A DNA stretch of 64,000 nucleotides from JANQMX01 sp965247175 (lineage in GTDB: Bacteria; Pseudomonadota; Alphaproteobacteria; Kiloniellales; DSM-21159): assembly GCA_965247175.1 (NCBI GenBank), contig OZ252006.1, positions 2,108,001 through 2,172,000 on the forward strand, written 5' to 3'. The number at the start of each line of letters is the position of its first letter. Within the stretch, counting starts at the first letter, position 1. Shown piece after piece: positions 26,254 through 34,954 of this stretch. The notes below the pieces were generated by a model, which saw only the letters and a list, made by a program, of their open reading frames with translations, did not search any database and was not told the DNA's origin. Made by a program: the position numbers and the translations under genes.

Positions 26254-27177
26254 CTACTGCGCGGCCTGAGGCAAGACTGCGGCGCCGCTGAGCGCCGAGG
26301 CCTCACGCTCGAAGAGCCACGCCAGGGCGTCGATGGCGCGGCGGACGGCAGGCACCTTCCGCAGGTCCGGGTGGACCAAAAGGTACTGCGAGGTGGCGGC
26401 ATCGCGCAGCGGCTCGCCCAACCGGACCAAGGACGGATCCGCATCCCCTGCGCAGCAGGGCAGAATGCCGAGCCCGACCCCCCGGCGCACAGCTAGCAGC
26501 AGGGTCATCCCGTCGTTGACCCGCAGCACCTCACGCCGCCCGCCGCCGCTCTGCGCCAAGTGCTCGACCAGCCAGTCCTGTCCGGACATGTACTGATGCT
26601 CCTCGTCCCAGCCGATCCAGTCGGCTTCTCTGAGGAGGGCTCGCGGCTCCACGCCCTGGAACCGCGTGACATAGTCTTTTGCGCCATAAACGGCGAAGGC
26701 CATCACGCCGAGCTTCTTGGCGACGAGAGCGCCGTAGTCCGGCATGCAGTTGCGGATCAGAAGATCGGCCTCGCGGCGCGAGAGGTTGGCCAGGAGGTGA
26801 GAGACGGCCAACTCCACCTGAACGCCCGGCAGGCGCGCGCGCAAGTCGGGCAGATGGTCGATCAGGAACAGGGCAGTTTGCTCGTTGACGGAGATGCGCA
26901 CCTCCGCCTCTTCGGTCTCGGCGAAAGCCGCCGTCTGGCGATCCGCCGCTTCCGCGGCCCGCGCCATCTCCCGCGCATGCTGAAGCAAGGCCGCGCCCTG
27001 CTCGGTGGGCATGAGGCCGTGCGGCAAGCGATCGAAAAGCCGTGCCGAGAGCTGCTCTTCCAGCGCTGCGATGCGTCGGCTCACCGTCGGCTGGCTAAGG
27101 CGGAGGGCCCGCGCCGCGGCAGAGAGGTTGCCGGCTTCGCTGACGGCGAGAAAAATCCTGAGATCGTCCCAATTCAA
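26254..27177 (-). CDS. LysR-family transcriptional regulator
   Basis: The 307-residue product starts with an HTH domain NWDDLRIFLAVSEAGNLSAA followed by RLSQPTVSRRIAALEEQL. The effector-binding domain is of normal length. I start at TTG 27177 (GGAG eight bases upstream) because this gives the canonical LysR N-terminus; a GTG 51 bases upstream would add a non-conserved head. It is upstream of the MttB-like gene and divergent from the MFS pump; either could be its target. Confidence 0.9.
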   Translation of the reverse strand: MNWDDLRIFLAVSEAGNLSAAARALRLSQPTVSRRIAALEEQLSARLFDRLPHGLMPTEQGAALLQHAREMARAAEAADRQTAAFAETEEAEVRISVNEQTALFLIDHLPDLRARLPGVQVELAVSHLLANLSRREADLLIRNCMPDYGALVAKKLGVMAFAVYGAKDYVTRFQGVEPRALLREADWIGWDEEHQYMSGQDWLVEHLAQSGGGRREVLRVNDGMTLLLAVRRGVGLGILPCCAGDADPSLVRLGEPLRDAATSQYLLVHPDLRKVPAVRRAIDALAWLFEREASALSGAAVLPQAAQ

Positions 27178-27405
27178 GGTCTTTGCTCCAAGAGATACCG
27201 CCTGTTTGTTTGTGTGCCTCAAGGCCACAGCAACTGTAGCTTAGCGCGAGACTTCGCGTAATGGGATTCCGGCCTCCTGCCAAGTCCGCGCCGGGAACAG
27301 GCGCTGGCCTAGCGAGCCGGCGCATCGTAGGATTGCGCCCCTATCAGTCTGACCGGACCCAAGGGCGCACCCCCATGATTGCAAAGAGGCCGCTTGCCGT
27401 GCCCG

Positions 27406-28851
27406 ATGCGTCTTGCCGGTGAGTCTCGCTTGTCCTCGCAACCGACCCCTGACACCGCAAACACTGCGCCGCCCGGCAACGGCGAGCAGCGTCTTTGGGC
27501 CGTTCTCCTGGCCGCATCCATGGCGGTGTTCGCGGTTCAGCTCGACTTCTTCGCCGTGCAGCCGGCGATTCCGGACATGGCCAAGGACCTCAACGTGTCG
27601 GCAAGCGACCTGCAATGGGTCATCAGCGGATACATGCTGTCCGAGGCCGCCTTCCTCATCGTGGCCGGCAGACTGGCGGACATTTTCGGCCGACGGCGGT
27701 TCCTGATCGCCGGGGCGGTCATCTTCGGCGTTGCCTCGCTGATCGGGGGCGCCGCGACCTCTCCCCTGATGCTGGTCGCCATGCGGGTGCTGCAGGGCAT
27801 CGGTGCGGCTATCATCTTTCCCGTCGCCCTGGCGATCACGACCAACGCCTTCCCCCCCGCGAAGGTGCAACGCTCCGTCGGATTGGTGTTCGCCATCGGC
27901 TCGATCGGTCTGTCGTTCGGCCCCCTGGTCGGCGGCATCCTGACGGACCTCGTATCGTGGCGCATCGTGCTATGGATCAACGTCCCGGTGACGATGGCGA
28001 TCATCGGATTGGCGCTCTACGGAGTCGCGGATAGCCGCGACGAGACCGTGCCGAAGGCCATCGATATCGCCGGGCTCGTTCTCGTCGTTATCTCAATCGT
28101 GGTCTTCATGCTCGGGATCGATCGGACCTCCGAATGGGGATGGCTGTACCTGCCGACCCTTCTCCTGGTCATCGGCGGTATCGTCGGGCTGGCGATCTTC
28201 GTGCTTGTCGAGAGCCGAGTTCGCTATCCGCTGCTCGATCTGTCTCTGTTCCGAGTTAAGGTCTTCAGCGTCATGACGGTGGCCGGCTCGGTCGGAAACG
28301 GCGCAACGACAACCGTCATTTTCCTGTCGATGATCTACCTGCAGGACATCGAAGGCCTGAGCGCGACCCAGGCCGGCTTGGCGTTTCTGACATTCTCCCT
28401 CGGATATGCCGTCTCCGCCTTCATCTCCGGGCGCGTGGGGGGCATTCCGCCGTGGATCGCCATGGGCAGCGGCCTGGCGATCGGCGGCCTGGGGACCATC
28501 GGGGTCGGTCTGTCGAGCGACCTTCCCCTGTTCATTGCGCTCGCGGGATTGAGCGGCCTCGGGCTCGGCTTCGCATTTGCCTATACGAACGTCGTAACGC
28601 AGTCCGTGGTCCCCAAGCAGCAGGCCGGTGCGGCCTCAGGCACCGTGTTCACGGTCTTGATCAGCGTCGGCGCCGTGGCCCTGGCGACGGCAGTGTCGAT
28701 CTACGAATCCTTCACCCTTACGGCCGGCATGAGCGAAGCCGTCACGATCAAGGCCATCTTCATCGGTGCCGGCATAGCGGTCCTGATCGCCGCAACTCTC
28801 GTCGCTCTGTTCGGCCGCGAATCCGATGAAGCCGCTCGCCACACCTCCTGA
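27406..28851 (+). CDS. DHA2-type MFS multidrug transporter
   Basis: The 481-residue protein has about 14 hydrophobic segments and the MFS motifs GRLADIFGRRRFLIAG (motif A) and LQGIGAAIIFP with a later GPLVGGILTD (motif C), typical of the DHA2 drug:H+ antiporter group. The start is ATG 27406; the N-terminal 30 residues are polar. Divergent from the LysR gene across about 230 bp. Substrates unknown. Confidence 0.88.
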   Translation: MRLAGESRLSSQPTPDTANTAPPGNGEQRLWAVLLAASMAVFAVQLDFFAVQPAIPDMAKDLNVSASDLQWVISGYMLSEAAFLIVAGRLADIFGRRRFLIAGAVIFGVASLIGGAATSPLMLVAMRVLQGIGAAIIFPVALAITTNAFPPAKVQRSVGLVFAIGSIGLSFGPLVGGILTDLVSWRIVLWINVPVTMAIIGLALYGVADSRDETVPKAIDIAGLVLVVISIVVFMLGIDRTSEWGWLYLPTLLLVIGGIVGLAIFVLVESRVRYPLLDLSLFRVKVFSVMTVAGSVGNGATTTVIFLSMIYLQDIEGLSATQAGLAFLTFSLGYAVSAFISGRVGGIPPWIAMGSGLAIGGLGTIGVGLSSDLPLFIALAGLSGLGLGFAFAYTNVVTQSVVPKQQAGAASGTVFTVLISVGAVALATAVSIYESFTLTAGMSEAVTIKAIFIGAGIAVLIAATLVALFGRESDEAARHTS

Positions 28852-28972
28852 CTAAACACATGCGGGCGCGACGGTCGCGCGTCACGTCGCCCGCGCTCCC
28901 GTCGCTTGCCTTTGCGGCCCTCCTGTCGGAAAGCTTGCCCAACGAAGAGAGCGAAAGGGGAGGTAAAGGTCG

Positions 28973-30475
28973 ATGTCCGACGTGAGCGAGCAGAGCGCCA
29001 TCTTGGCAATCGACCAGGGAACGACCAGCAGCCGGGCCATCGTCTTCGACCGGGCCGGCCGACCCGTTGCCGTGGCCCAGCAGGAGTTCCCGCAGATCTA
29101 CCCGCAGGAGGCCTGGGTCGAGCACGACGCGGAGGAGATCTGGTCATCGACCCTTGCAGTCTGCCGCGGCGCGCTGGCCGAGGCCGAAGCCAAGAATTAT
29201 CGGGTGGTCGCCATCGGCATCACCAATCAGCGCGAGACCACCCTGGTCTGGGACAAGGAAAGCGGACGAGCCATCCACAACGCCATCGTCTGGCAAGACC
29301 GGCGTACCGCCGCTCTCTGTCATGACCTTGCGGCCGATGACTTGGAGGAGGAGGTCACGAGCCGCAGCGGGCTTCTGATCGACCCTTACTTCTCGGCCAC
29401 CAAGGCGGCATGGGTGCTCGACCAGGTGCCCGGCGCCCGCGCGAAGGCCGAAGCCGGAGCGCTCGCCTTCGGCACCATCGATAGTTTTCTGCTTTGGCGC
29501 CTGACGGGCGGCAAAGTTCACGCTACCGACGCCACCAACGCCTCCCGCACCAACCTCTTCAACATCCATCGGCAGGCCTGGGACGAGGAGTTGCTGCGCA
29601 TCTTCAATGTTCCAGCGGCCATGCTGCCTGAGGTGCGCGACTGCGCCTCAGACTTCGGCGAGACCAGCGCCGATCTCTTTGGCCGGGTGCTGCCCATTCT
29701 CGGCATCGCCGGCGACCAGCAGGCGGCCGCCATCGGCCAGGCTTGCTTCAAGCCGGGTATGATCAAGAGCACCTACGGCACCGGCTGCTTCGTCATCCTC
29801 AACACGGGAGAGCTAGCGCTGAGGTCGAAGAACCGCCTGCTGACCACGGTGGGCTATCGCCTGAACGGTGAGACCAGCTACGCCATCGAAGGCTCCATCT
29901 TCGTCTCAGGCGCCGCAGTTCAATGGCTGCGAGACGGGCTCAAGCTTATCACCAAGGCGGAGGAGACCGAGGCCTTGGCAACGAGCCTGCCGGGCAATCG
30001 GGGGGTCTATCTGGTGCCCGCCTTCACCGGTCTCGGCGCCCCTTACTGGGACGCCGATGCCCGCGGCGCGCTCTTCGGTCTTACCCGCGACACCGGCATC
30101 GCCGATCTGGCCCGCGCCACCCTCGAATCCGTCTGCTATCAGACCTACGACCTCTTCGCCGCCATGGCCGAGGACGGCGTCACGCCACGTGAGCTAAGGG
30201 TCGACGGCGGCATGGTTGCGAACGACTGGCTGCTCCAGTTCCTCGCCGACGTGCTGCAGATCCCCGTCGACCGTCCAGCGGTCAGCGAGACCACCGCCCT
30301 CGGCGCCGCCTCCTTGGCCGGATTGCAAGCAGGGCTGTTCTCCTCGCTCGACGAGCTGGCCCAACGCTGGCAGCAGGAAGCGCGCTTCACACCCGCGCTT
30401 CAAGAAGCAGCGCGCCGCAAGCTGCTCAAGGGTTGGGAGGACGCGGTGCGGCGGACCTTGAGCAGCAAGGCTTAG
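28973..30475 (+). CDS. glpK: Glycerol kinase
   Basis: GlpK phosphorylates glycerol to sn-glycerol 3-phosphate. The 500-residue product has the FGGY-kinase N-terminal loop AIDQGTTSSRAIVFDR, ITNQRETTLVWD, and the family motif region GIAGDQQAAAIGQACFKPGM. Length matches the family. The start is ATG 28973, behind GGGGAGG. Neither glpF nor glpD is adjacent, so it stands alone here. Highly secure identification. Confidence 0.96.
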   Translation: MSDVSEQSAILAIDQGTTSSRAIVFDRAGRPVAVAQQEFPQIYPQEAWVEHDAEEIWSSTLAVCRGALAEAEAKNYRVVAIGITNQRETTLVWDKESGRAIHNAIVWQDRRTAALCHDLAADDLEEEVTSRSGLLIDPYFSATKAAWVLDQVPGARAKAEAGALAFGTIDSFLLWRLTGGKVHATDATNASRTNLFNIHRQAWDEELLRIFNVPAAMLPEVRDCASDFGETSADLFGRVLPILGIAGDQQAAAIGQACFKPGMIKSTYGTGCFVILNTGELALRSKNRLLTTVGYRLNGETSYAIEGSIFVSGAAVQWLRDGLKLITKAEETEALATSLPGNRGVYLVPAFTGLGAPYWDADARGALFGLTRDTGIADLARATLESVCYQTYDLFAAMAEDGVTPRELRVDGGMVANDWLLQFLADVLQIPVDRPAVSETTALGAASLAGLQAGLFSSLDELAQRWQQEARFTPALQEAARRKLLKGWEDAVRRTLSSKA

Positions 30476-30529
30476 AACCGCATCGCTGCACAGGATTGTC
30501 ACTTGTCGGCGATGTTGCTTTGGCTCAGG

Positions 30530-30540
30530 TTGCAGTGCAG
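30530..30540. promoter_or_regulatory. PhaR-like motif upstream of the PHA-depolymerase-like gene
   Basis: TTGC-AGT-GCAG differs by one base from CTGC-N3-GCAG, the PhaR site pattern described for Paracoccus denitrificans. It is centred about 39 bp before the depolymerase-like ATG and continues as GTGCAGCA. Small motif, so a chance match is possible. Confidence 0.3.
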
Positions 30541-30573
30541 CATTTCGCAGCACCGAGACTTTGAGGCGCCGAA

Positions 30574-31800
30574 ATGACCGCCGTTCTTCGCGCAGGCATC
30601 CTTGTATTTGCACTCGCGGTTCTGACATCCGCTCTGCCATCCGGCAGCGCCCGGGCCGCCGACCCTCTGCCGGCCATGCGGCTCCAGCCCGGCAGCACCA
30701 CAGTGTCGGGCCTTTCGAGCGGTGCCAACATGGCGATGCAGCTTCATATCGCCAACTCGCAGAGTATCGCCGGTGCCGGCATCGTGGCCGGCGGCCCTTA
30801 TCGCTGCGCGGAAGGCAGCGTTATCATTGCGCTCAACCGCTGCATGGACACCGCCATGGGAGCGCCGGATGCGGAGGACCTGCTGCGCCAGACGCAGGCG
30901 CTGGCCGCAGCCGGTCATATCGACAGCCTCGATGGCCTCACCGGCGACCGCCTCTACCTCTTCAGCGGCACGGAAGACGAAACGGTCACGCGCCCGGTCA
31001 TGGACGCAGCCCTGGCGTTCTATCGGGACGCCGGGGTCCCGGAGCCGAACATCGCCTATGTGACCGATATCGCCGCCGGCCACGGCTTCCTCGTAGAGGA
31101 TGCCGAGAACGACTGCCACGTCAGCGAGACACCCTTCATCAACGATTGCGATTACGACCAGGCACGGGCGATCCTGAACCAGTTCTACGGACCATTGGAG
31201 CCGGCCGTCGCGTCCGACGAGGGCCGGCTCTTCGCCTTCGACCAAGCCGAGTTCCTTCCGGACCCGCAAAACCACGGCATGGCCGAAACCGGGTTCGTTT
31301 ACATTCCGGAGAACTGTGAGGCGGGAGCGCCGGGCCAGCCCTGCCGGCTGCACATCGCTTTCGCCGGCTGCCGCCAGACGCCGGCCGACATCGGCGATCT
31401 CTATCCGCGCAGCACCGGCTACAACCGCTGGGCGGAAAGCAACCGGCTGGTCATCCTCTATCCGCAGTCCAGCGCCTCACAGCACAATCCACTCGGATGC
31501 TGGGACTGGTGGGGCTACGACGATGCGGACCATCACATCAAGCGGGGCCGGCAGATGGCGGCCGTCGCCTCCATGGCTGAGCGTCTCGGGGTTCCCTTCG
31601 CAGCCGCCGAAACGCCGGAGTTCTGCGAGCGGCACGACAGCCGGAACTGGCTCCATTGGGCCAATGGCCGGGCCGAACTCTGTGGCTGGGTGGCGCTTTG
31701 CGCCGTCGGTTCCGGCGAGCCCCTCGGTTATGCCTATGGCTCCGCGACGCTCTATGAGAGCCCGCAGGGCAGCTTTCTCACAACCGCCTGCGGCTCCTAG
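30574..31800 (+). CDS. Secreted PHA-depolymerase-like esterase
   Basis: The 408-residue product has a signal peptide of about 29 residues (ending SGSARAA) and a lipase box G-L-S-S-G with the nucleophile at Ser48, in VSGLSSGANMAMQLH. GHGFLVED near residue 170 carries a likely catalytic histidine. Several cysteines (for example CRLHIAFAGCRQ) suggest disulfides and extracytoplasmic function. The closest family is the extracellular type-2 short-chain PHA depolymerase group, but a general esterase is not excluded. The C-terminal 50 residues (NWLHWANGRAELCGW) are aromatic-rich and may aid polymer binding. Confidence 0.82.
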   Translation: MTAVLRAGILVFALAVLTSALPSGSARAADPLPAMRLQPGSTTVSGLSSGANMAMQLHIANSQSIAGAGIVAGGPYRCAEGSVIIALNRCMDTAMGAPDAEDLLRQTQALAAAGHIDSLDGLTGDRLYLFSGTEDETVTRPVMDAALAFYRDAGVPEPNIAYVTDIAAGHGFLVEDAENDCHVSETPFINDCDYDQARAILNQFYGPLEPAVASDEGRLFAFDQAEFLPDPQNHGMAETGFVYIPENCEAGAPGQPCRLHIAFAGCRQTPADIGDLYPRSTGYNRWAESNRLVILYPQSSASQHNPLGCWDWWGYDDADHHIKRGRQMAAVASMAERLGVPFAAAETPEFCERHDSRNWLHWANGRAELCGWVALCAVGSGEPLGYAYGSATLYESPQGSFLTTACGS

Positions 31801-31842
31801 CGCGACGGCGTAGCTCGGCCGCACAGGCGGCGAATGGCGGGC

Positions 31843-31998
31843 TCAGACCCAGCGGTGCTTCAGATCGGTGGTGCGGCTGCAGCTCCGCGCGAAGGCATCC
31901 ATGTCTGCCGTGGTGTGCCCGTGGAAGCGGCGCTCGTCCTCTCTGCGGTCCTTCTTCTGAAAGCCGAACTGCAGGCTGTAAATCATGTGACCCAACAT
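31843..31998 (-). CDS. Small basic protein of unknown function (51 residues)
   Basis: A 51-codon frame starts at ATG 31998 and ends in HRWV. It has strong G/C bias at third positions, unlike random frames. GAGAG precedes the start by eight bases; an ATG at 32016 would add six residues. The product begins MLGHMIYSLQFGFQKKDRR and is rich in charged residues. A CRP-like palindrome lies about 100 bp upstream. No family recognised. Confidence 0.58.
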   Translation of the reverse strand: MLGHMIYSLQFGFQKKDRREDERRFHGHTTADMDAFARSCSRTTDLKHRWV

Positions 31999-32093
31999 GG
32001 TCTCTCGTTCCCTCATGGGTGTTTCGTTGAGGCGCTGTAGGCGTAGTCCGCGCCATGTCATGTATCCGTCATAAACGTAAGGAATCGGTATGA

Positions 32094-32128
32094 CTGTGAG
32101 TCCGCTCACAGAAACGTGAGCTTTCACG
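32094..32128. promoter_or_regulatory. CRP-type palindrome with adjacent second dyad
   Basis: TGTGA-N6-TCACA (32095-32110) is a perfect match to the core CRP half-sites, flanked by C and G that extend the symmetry to 18 bp. Five bases further on, CGTGA-N4-TCACG (32115-32128) forms a second dyad. Both lie about 100 bp upstream of the 51-residue gene read leftward and after the acyl-CoA synthetase stop. Confidence 0.55.
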
Positions 32129-32271
32129 CACTTTTCTGCTGGAATTGCCACCGCTGACGGAAATTCACGGTCGGTGTCGATAGAAATGGCAGAAAGAAAG
32201 TTGCGCGCGGCAGGACGAAAGCCACAGACCGAGCGTGACGGAGCTTGGAGTCGAGGAGAATTGAGCGGCGG

Positions 32272-34389
32272 CTAACACGCTCTTCCTGGCAATGCCAAGG
32301 CGTCGACGGCCAGACAGCCCCTCGTCAGAGCCAGCACTGGATTGACGTCGAGTGAGTCCAGCCCATCGGCCATGACGGCTGCGAGTTGCGAGAAGTCGGC
32401 GAAGGCTTGGGCGAGCGCCGGCACGTCCGCCTTGGGCCGCCCACGCGCACCATCGAGCAGAGGAAAGAACTTGAGGTCCTCGATCAGCCCTGCGGCCGCC
32501 TCGGGCGAGACGGGGGGAATGGCGAAGGCTCTGTCCTTCAGCACCTCGGCATGGAGGCCCCCGGCTCCGACCACGACCAGCGGCCCGAAGCTCTCGTCAC
32601 GCAGCAGGCCGAAGATCAGCTCTGCCACGACGCCGTCCGCTTGCTTTGCCATGAGGCAGCTGGGCCCGAGACGGGCGGAAAGATCGTGGTAGTCGGCCAA
32701 CGCCTGCTCGAGGCTGTGAATGCCCAGAACCACACCGCCGACATCGCTCTTGTGCAAGAGGCCGGGCTGCGCGCTCTTGAGCACGACCGACGGCCCCAGC
32801 CGTCCATAGGCGGCGGCCAGTGCGGCTTCGTCCTCGACGATTTCCCGCGCCACGCAGGGCACACCAAAGGCTTCCAGGAGGCTGAGGCTCTCGTGCTCAC
32901 CCAGCGCCTGGTCGGCTTCGGCAAGCCGGGATCGCCAGAGTGTGGCCTGCGCATTGGACGTCACCGGAACCACCTCCGGCCGCCCCCGGTCGCGCCGGGC
33001 GAAGAGATGCTCCACCGCGCGCAGGAAAGGCCGGGTGCCATCGAGCGTCGGCACGCCCTCGCGCGTCAGGTCGATCGCCACCTGATCGAAGCCGCTGCCC
33101 TGGTGGTTGGAAACCAGGAAGCAGGGCTTGCCGGCGTTGGTCAGCGCCCGGCGCACGCTCTCCGGATGCTCGACGTAGTGGCTGCCGCCGGCCGTGCGGT
33201 TGGCCACTAGCGCCACGACGGCGCTGTCCCGGTCCTTGGCCATGGCCTCCAGGCAGGCAGGAAAGGTCGTCGAGAAGTCGTCGCCGCCGCCCCAGGCGTC
33301 GAGCGGATTGATCGGCGGCAAGCCAGGGCCGAGATGGCGGGCCAGCTCGGTCTTCGTCTCCGGACCAAGATTGGCGAGCGGCACGCCCTCCTCTTCGGCG
33401 AGATCGGCGAGCAACTCGCGCTCGCCCCCGCTGTCGTGGATGGTGGCAAGACCGCCCGGGCCCAGCGGCGCGGTTTGGCTGAAGGCGATCAGCGTGAAGG
33501 CCAACTCAGTCAGGTCTTCGACGCGGTGCACGCCATAGCGCGCGAAGATGGCCTGATAGGCCTCGTCGCGCCCGACCAGCGCCCCCGTGTGACTCTCCGA
33601 CAAGCGGGCCGAAAGGGCCGAGCGTCCGACCTTGAGCGCGACCACCGGAACGTTCTGGCGCTCGGCCCGCTCCAATGCCGCGCAGAAGGCCTCGGGCCGC
33701 CGGGCGGCTTCCATGAACAGGCCGATGACCCGGGTCGCCGGGTCGGACAGTGCGAAATCCATATAGTCGGCCATATCGGTGGTCAGCTCCTGACCGGCCG
33801 AAACGGCGATGCTGTAGTCGAGGCGCGCCTCGCCGTCGACCATGGCGCCGAAGGTGCCGCCGGCATGGGTGATGAAGGCGACGCCACCGGGCCGATGGTC
33901 GCTCCGGGTGGGAAAGCCGCAGGCGAAGACCCCGTGATGGACGTTGTAGAAGCCCATGCCGTTGGCGCCGCAGATCAGAACGCCGGCCTCTTTGGCTTTG
34001 GCCTGGATGCGGTGGCGCAAGCCCTCGCCGCCTGCCTCGTCGGAGAGCGGATTGAACAGGGTCATGGCCTTGACCCCGGCGGCCAGCGCCGCATCGAACA
34101 AGGGCTCCAGACGGCTATCGGAGACGGCGAAAATCACATGCTCCGGCGTCTCCGGCAGCGCCGCGAAATCCGGATAGCAAGGCTGCCCCTCAATCTCCTC
34201 GTAGCGTGGGTTGATCGCGTAAAGCGGCCCCCGGAAGCCGCCGAGGGCCATCTGGTCGAGCAAGCCTTTGCCGACGCTGCCCACCCGTGGCGTGGCGCCG
34301 ACGACCGCCAAGGAAGCCGGGCGCAAGAGCGGGTCCAGTCGGTGTGGCGCCGGGGCAGTCGCAGCAATCGATGGCGGATGCTCGGTCAT
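32272..34389 (-). CDS. ADP-forming acyl-CoA synthetase (acetate-CoA ligase type)
   Basis: The 705-residue fusion has a CoA-binding domain (PASLAVVGATPRVGSVGKG), a succinyl-CoA-ligase-like domain with the phospho-histidine motif SHTGALVG, and a C-terminal ATP-grasp domain (VVLKSAQPGLLHKSDVGGVV). Such enzymes make acid and CoA from acyl-CoA with formation of ATP from ADP and phosphate, or run in reverse. No GNAT domain is present, so it is not a Pat-type acetyltransferase. It is last in the operon with a Host_attach gene and an alcohol dehydrogenase, behind an FNR box. Substrate unproven. Confidence 0.92.
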   Translation of the reverse strand: MTEHPPSIAATAPAPHRLDPLLRPASLAVVGATPRVGSVGKGLLDQMALGGFRGPLYAINPRYEEIEGQPCYPDFAALPETPEHVIFAVSDSRLEPLFDAALAAGVKAMTLFNPLSDEAGGEGLRHRIQAKAKEAGVLICGANGMGFYNVHHGVFACGFPTRSDHRPGGVAFITHAGGTFGAMVDGEARLDYSIAVSAGQELTTDMADYMDFALSDPATRVIGLFMEAARRPEAFCAALERAERQNVPVVALKVGRSALSARLSESHTGALVGRDEAYQAIFARYGVHRVEDLTELAFTLIAFSQTAPLGPGGLATIHDSGGERELLADLAEEEGVPLANLGPETKTELARHLGPGLPPINPLDAWGGGDDFSTTFPACLEAMAKDRDSAVVALVANRTAGGSHYVEHPESVRRALTNAGKPCFLVSNHQGSGFDQVAIDLTREGVPTLDGTRPFLRAVEHLFARRDRGRPEVVPVTSNAQATLWRSRLAEADQALGEHESLSLLEAFGVPCVAREIVEDEAALAAAYGRLGPSVVLKSAQPGLLHKSDVGGVVLGIHSLEQALADYHDLSARLGPSCLMAKQADGVVAELIFGLLRDESFGPLVVVGAGGLHAEVLKDRAFAIPPVSPEAAAGLIEDLKFFPLLDGARGRPKADVPALAQAFADFSQLAAVMADGLDSLDVNPVLALTRGCLAVDALALPGRAC

Positions 34390-34460
34390 AGAAAGGGGAG
34401 CTAGCCGCTCGCCGAGCGCGCTGGCTCGCCTCAGCGCGTCATACCTGCGTCTCTTTCAGC

Positions 34461-34910
34461 CTAGAGCAGGATCACGTCCTTCAGGCGATCGGGCAGCTCC
34501 TTCAGCGGAGCCTTTGAGAGGTCCTTGTCGAGCTCGGCGTAGAGCTTGTTCTTAAGTCCGCTGCCGAGTTGCTTGCGCAACAGCCCCAGCGCCCGCGGCT
34601 CGGCGACCAGCACCAGGCGGTCAAAACGCCCCTCTCGCCCAGCCTCGTCGAGATAGCTGCAGACCTCGCCCAAGAAGGCACTCTCCTGCAGGCGCTTGGG
34701 ATCGCTGGTCGGCTCCATGCTATGGCGCTGATCGCCCATGCGGTCGAAGCTGCGCCCCGGCCGATCGGCCATGATCTCCTGGCTCTTGTCCAAGTGTTGC
34801 TCCCAGGTGGCGCCCTTGACGGTGCTAACGCCTTTGCCCGGCCCCTCGTTCTGCACGACCTGGGCATGGCCGCCGCCGGCCAGCAAGATCCAGGTGATGG
34901 TGGGCTTCAT
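34461..34910 (-). CDS. Host_attach-family (baeRF-like) protein
   Basis: The 149-residue product starts with TWILLAGGGHAQVVQNEGPG and contains FDRLVLVAEPRALGLLRKQL. These features match the Host_attach/baeRF proteins, which have an eRF1-like fold. The family name derives from an Agrobacterium attachment gene; a ribosome-related role is suspected but not shown. It lies 44 bp after the alcohol dehydrogenase and 71 bp before the acyl-CoA synthetase, all same strand. The start ATG 34910 is preceded by AGGAAGG. Confidence 0.87.
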   Translation of the reverse strand: MKPTITWILLAGGGHAQVVQNEGPGKGVSTVKGATWEQHLDKSQEIMADRPGRSFDRMGDQRHSMEPTSDPKRLQESAFLGEVCSYLDEAGREGRFDRLVLVAEPRALGLLRKQLGSGLKNKLYAELDKDLSKAPLKELPDRLKDVILL

Positions 34911-34954
34911 ACTCTTTTTCCTTCCTCATTGTTCTCGAACAGGCGATCGCCGAG

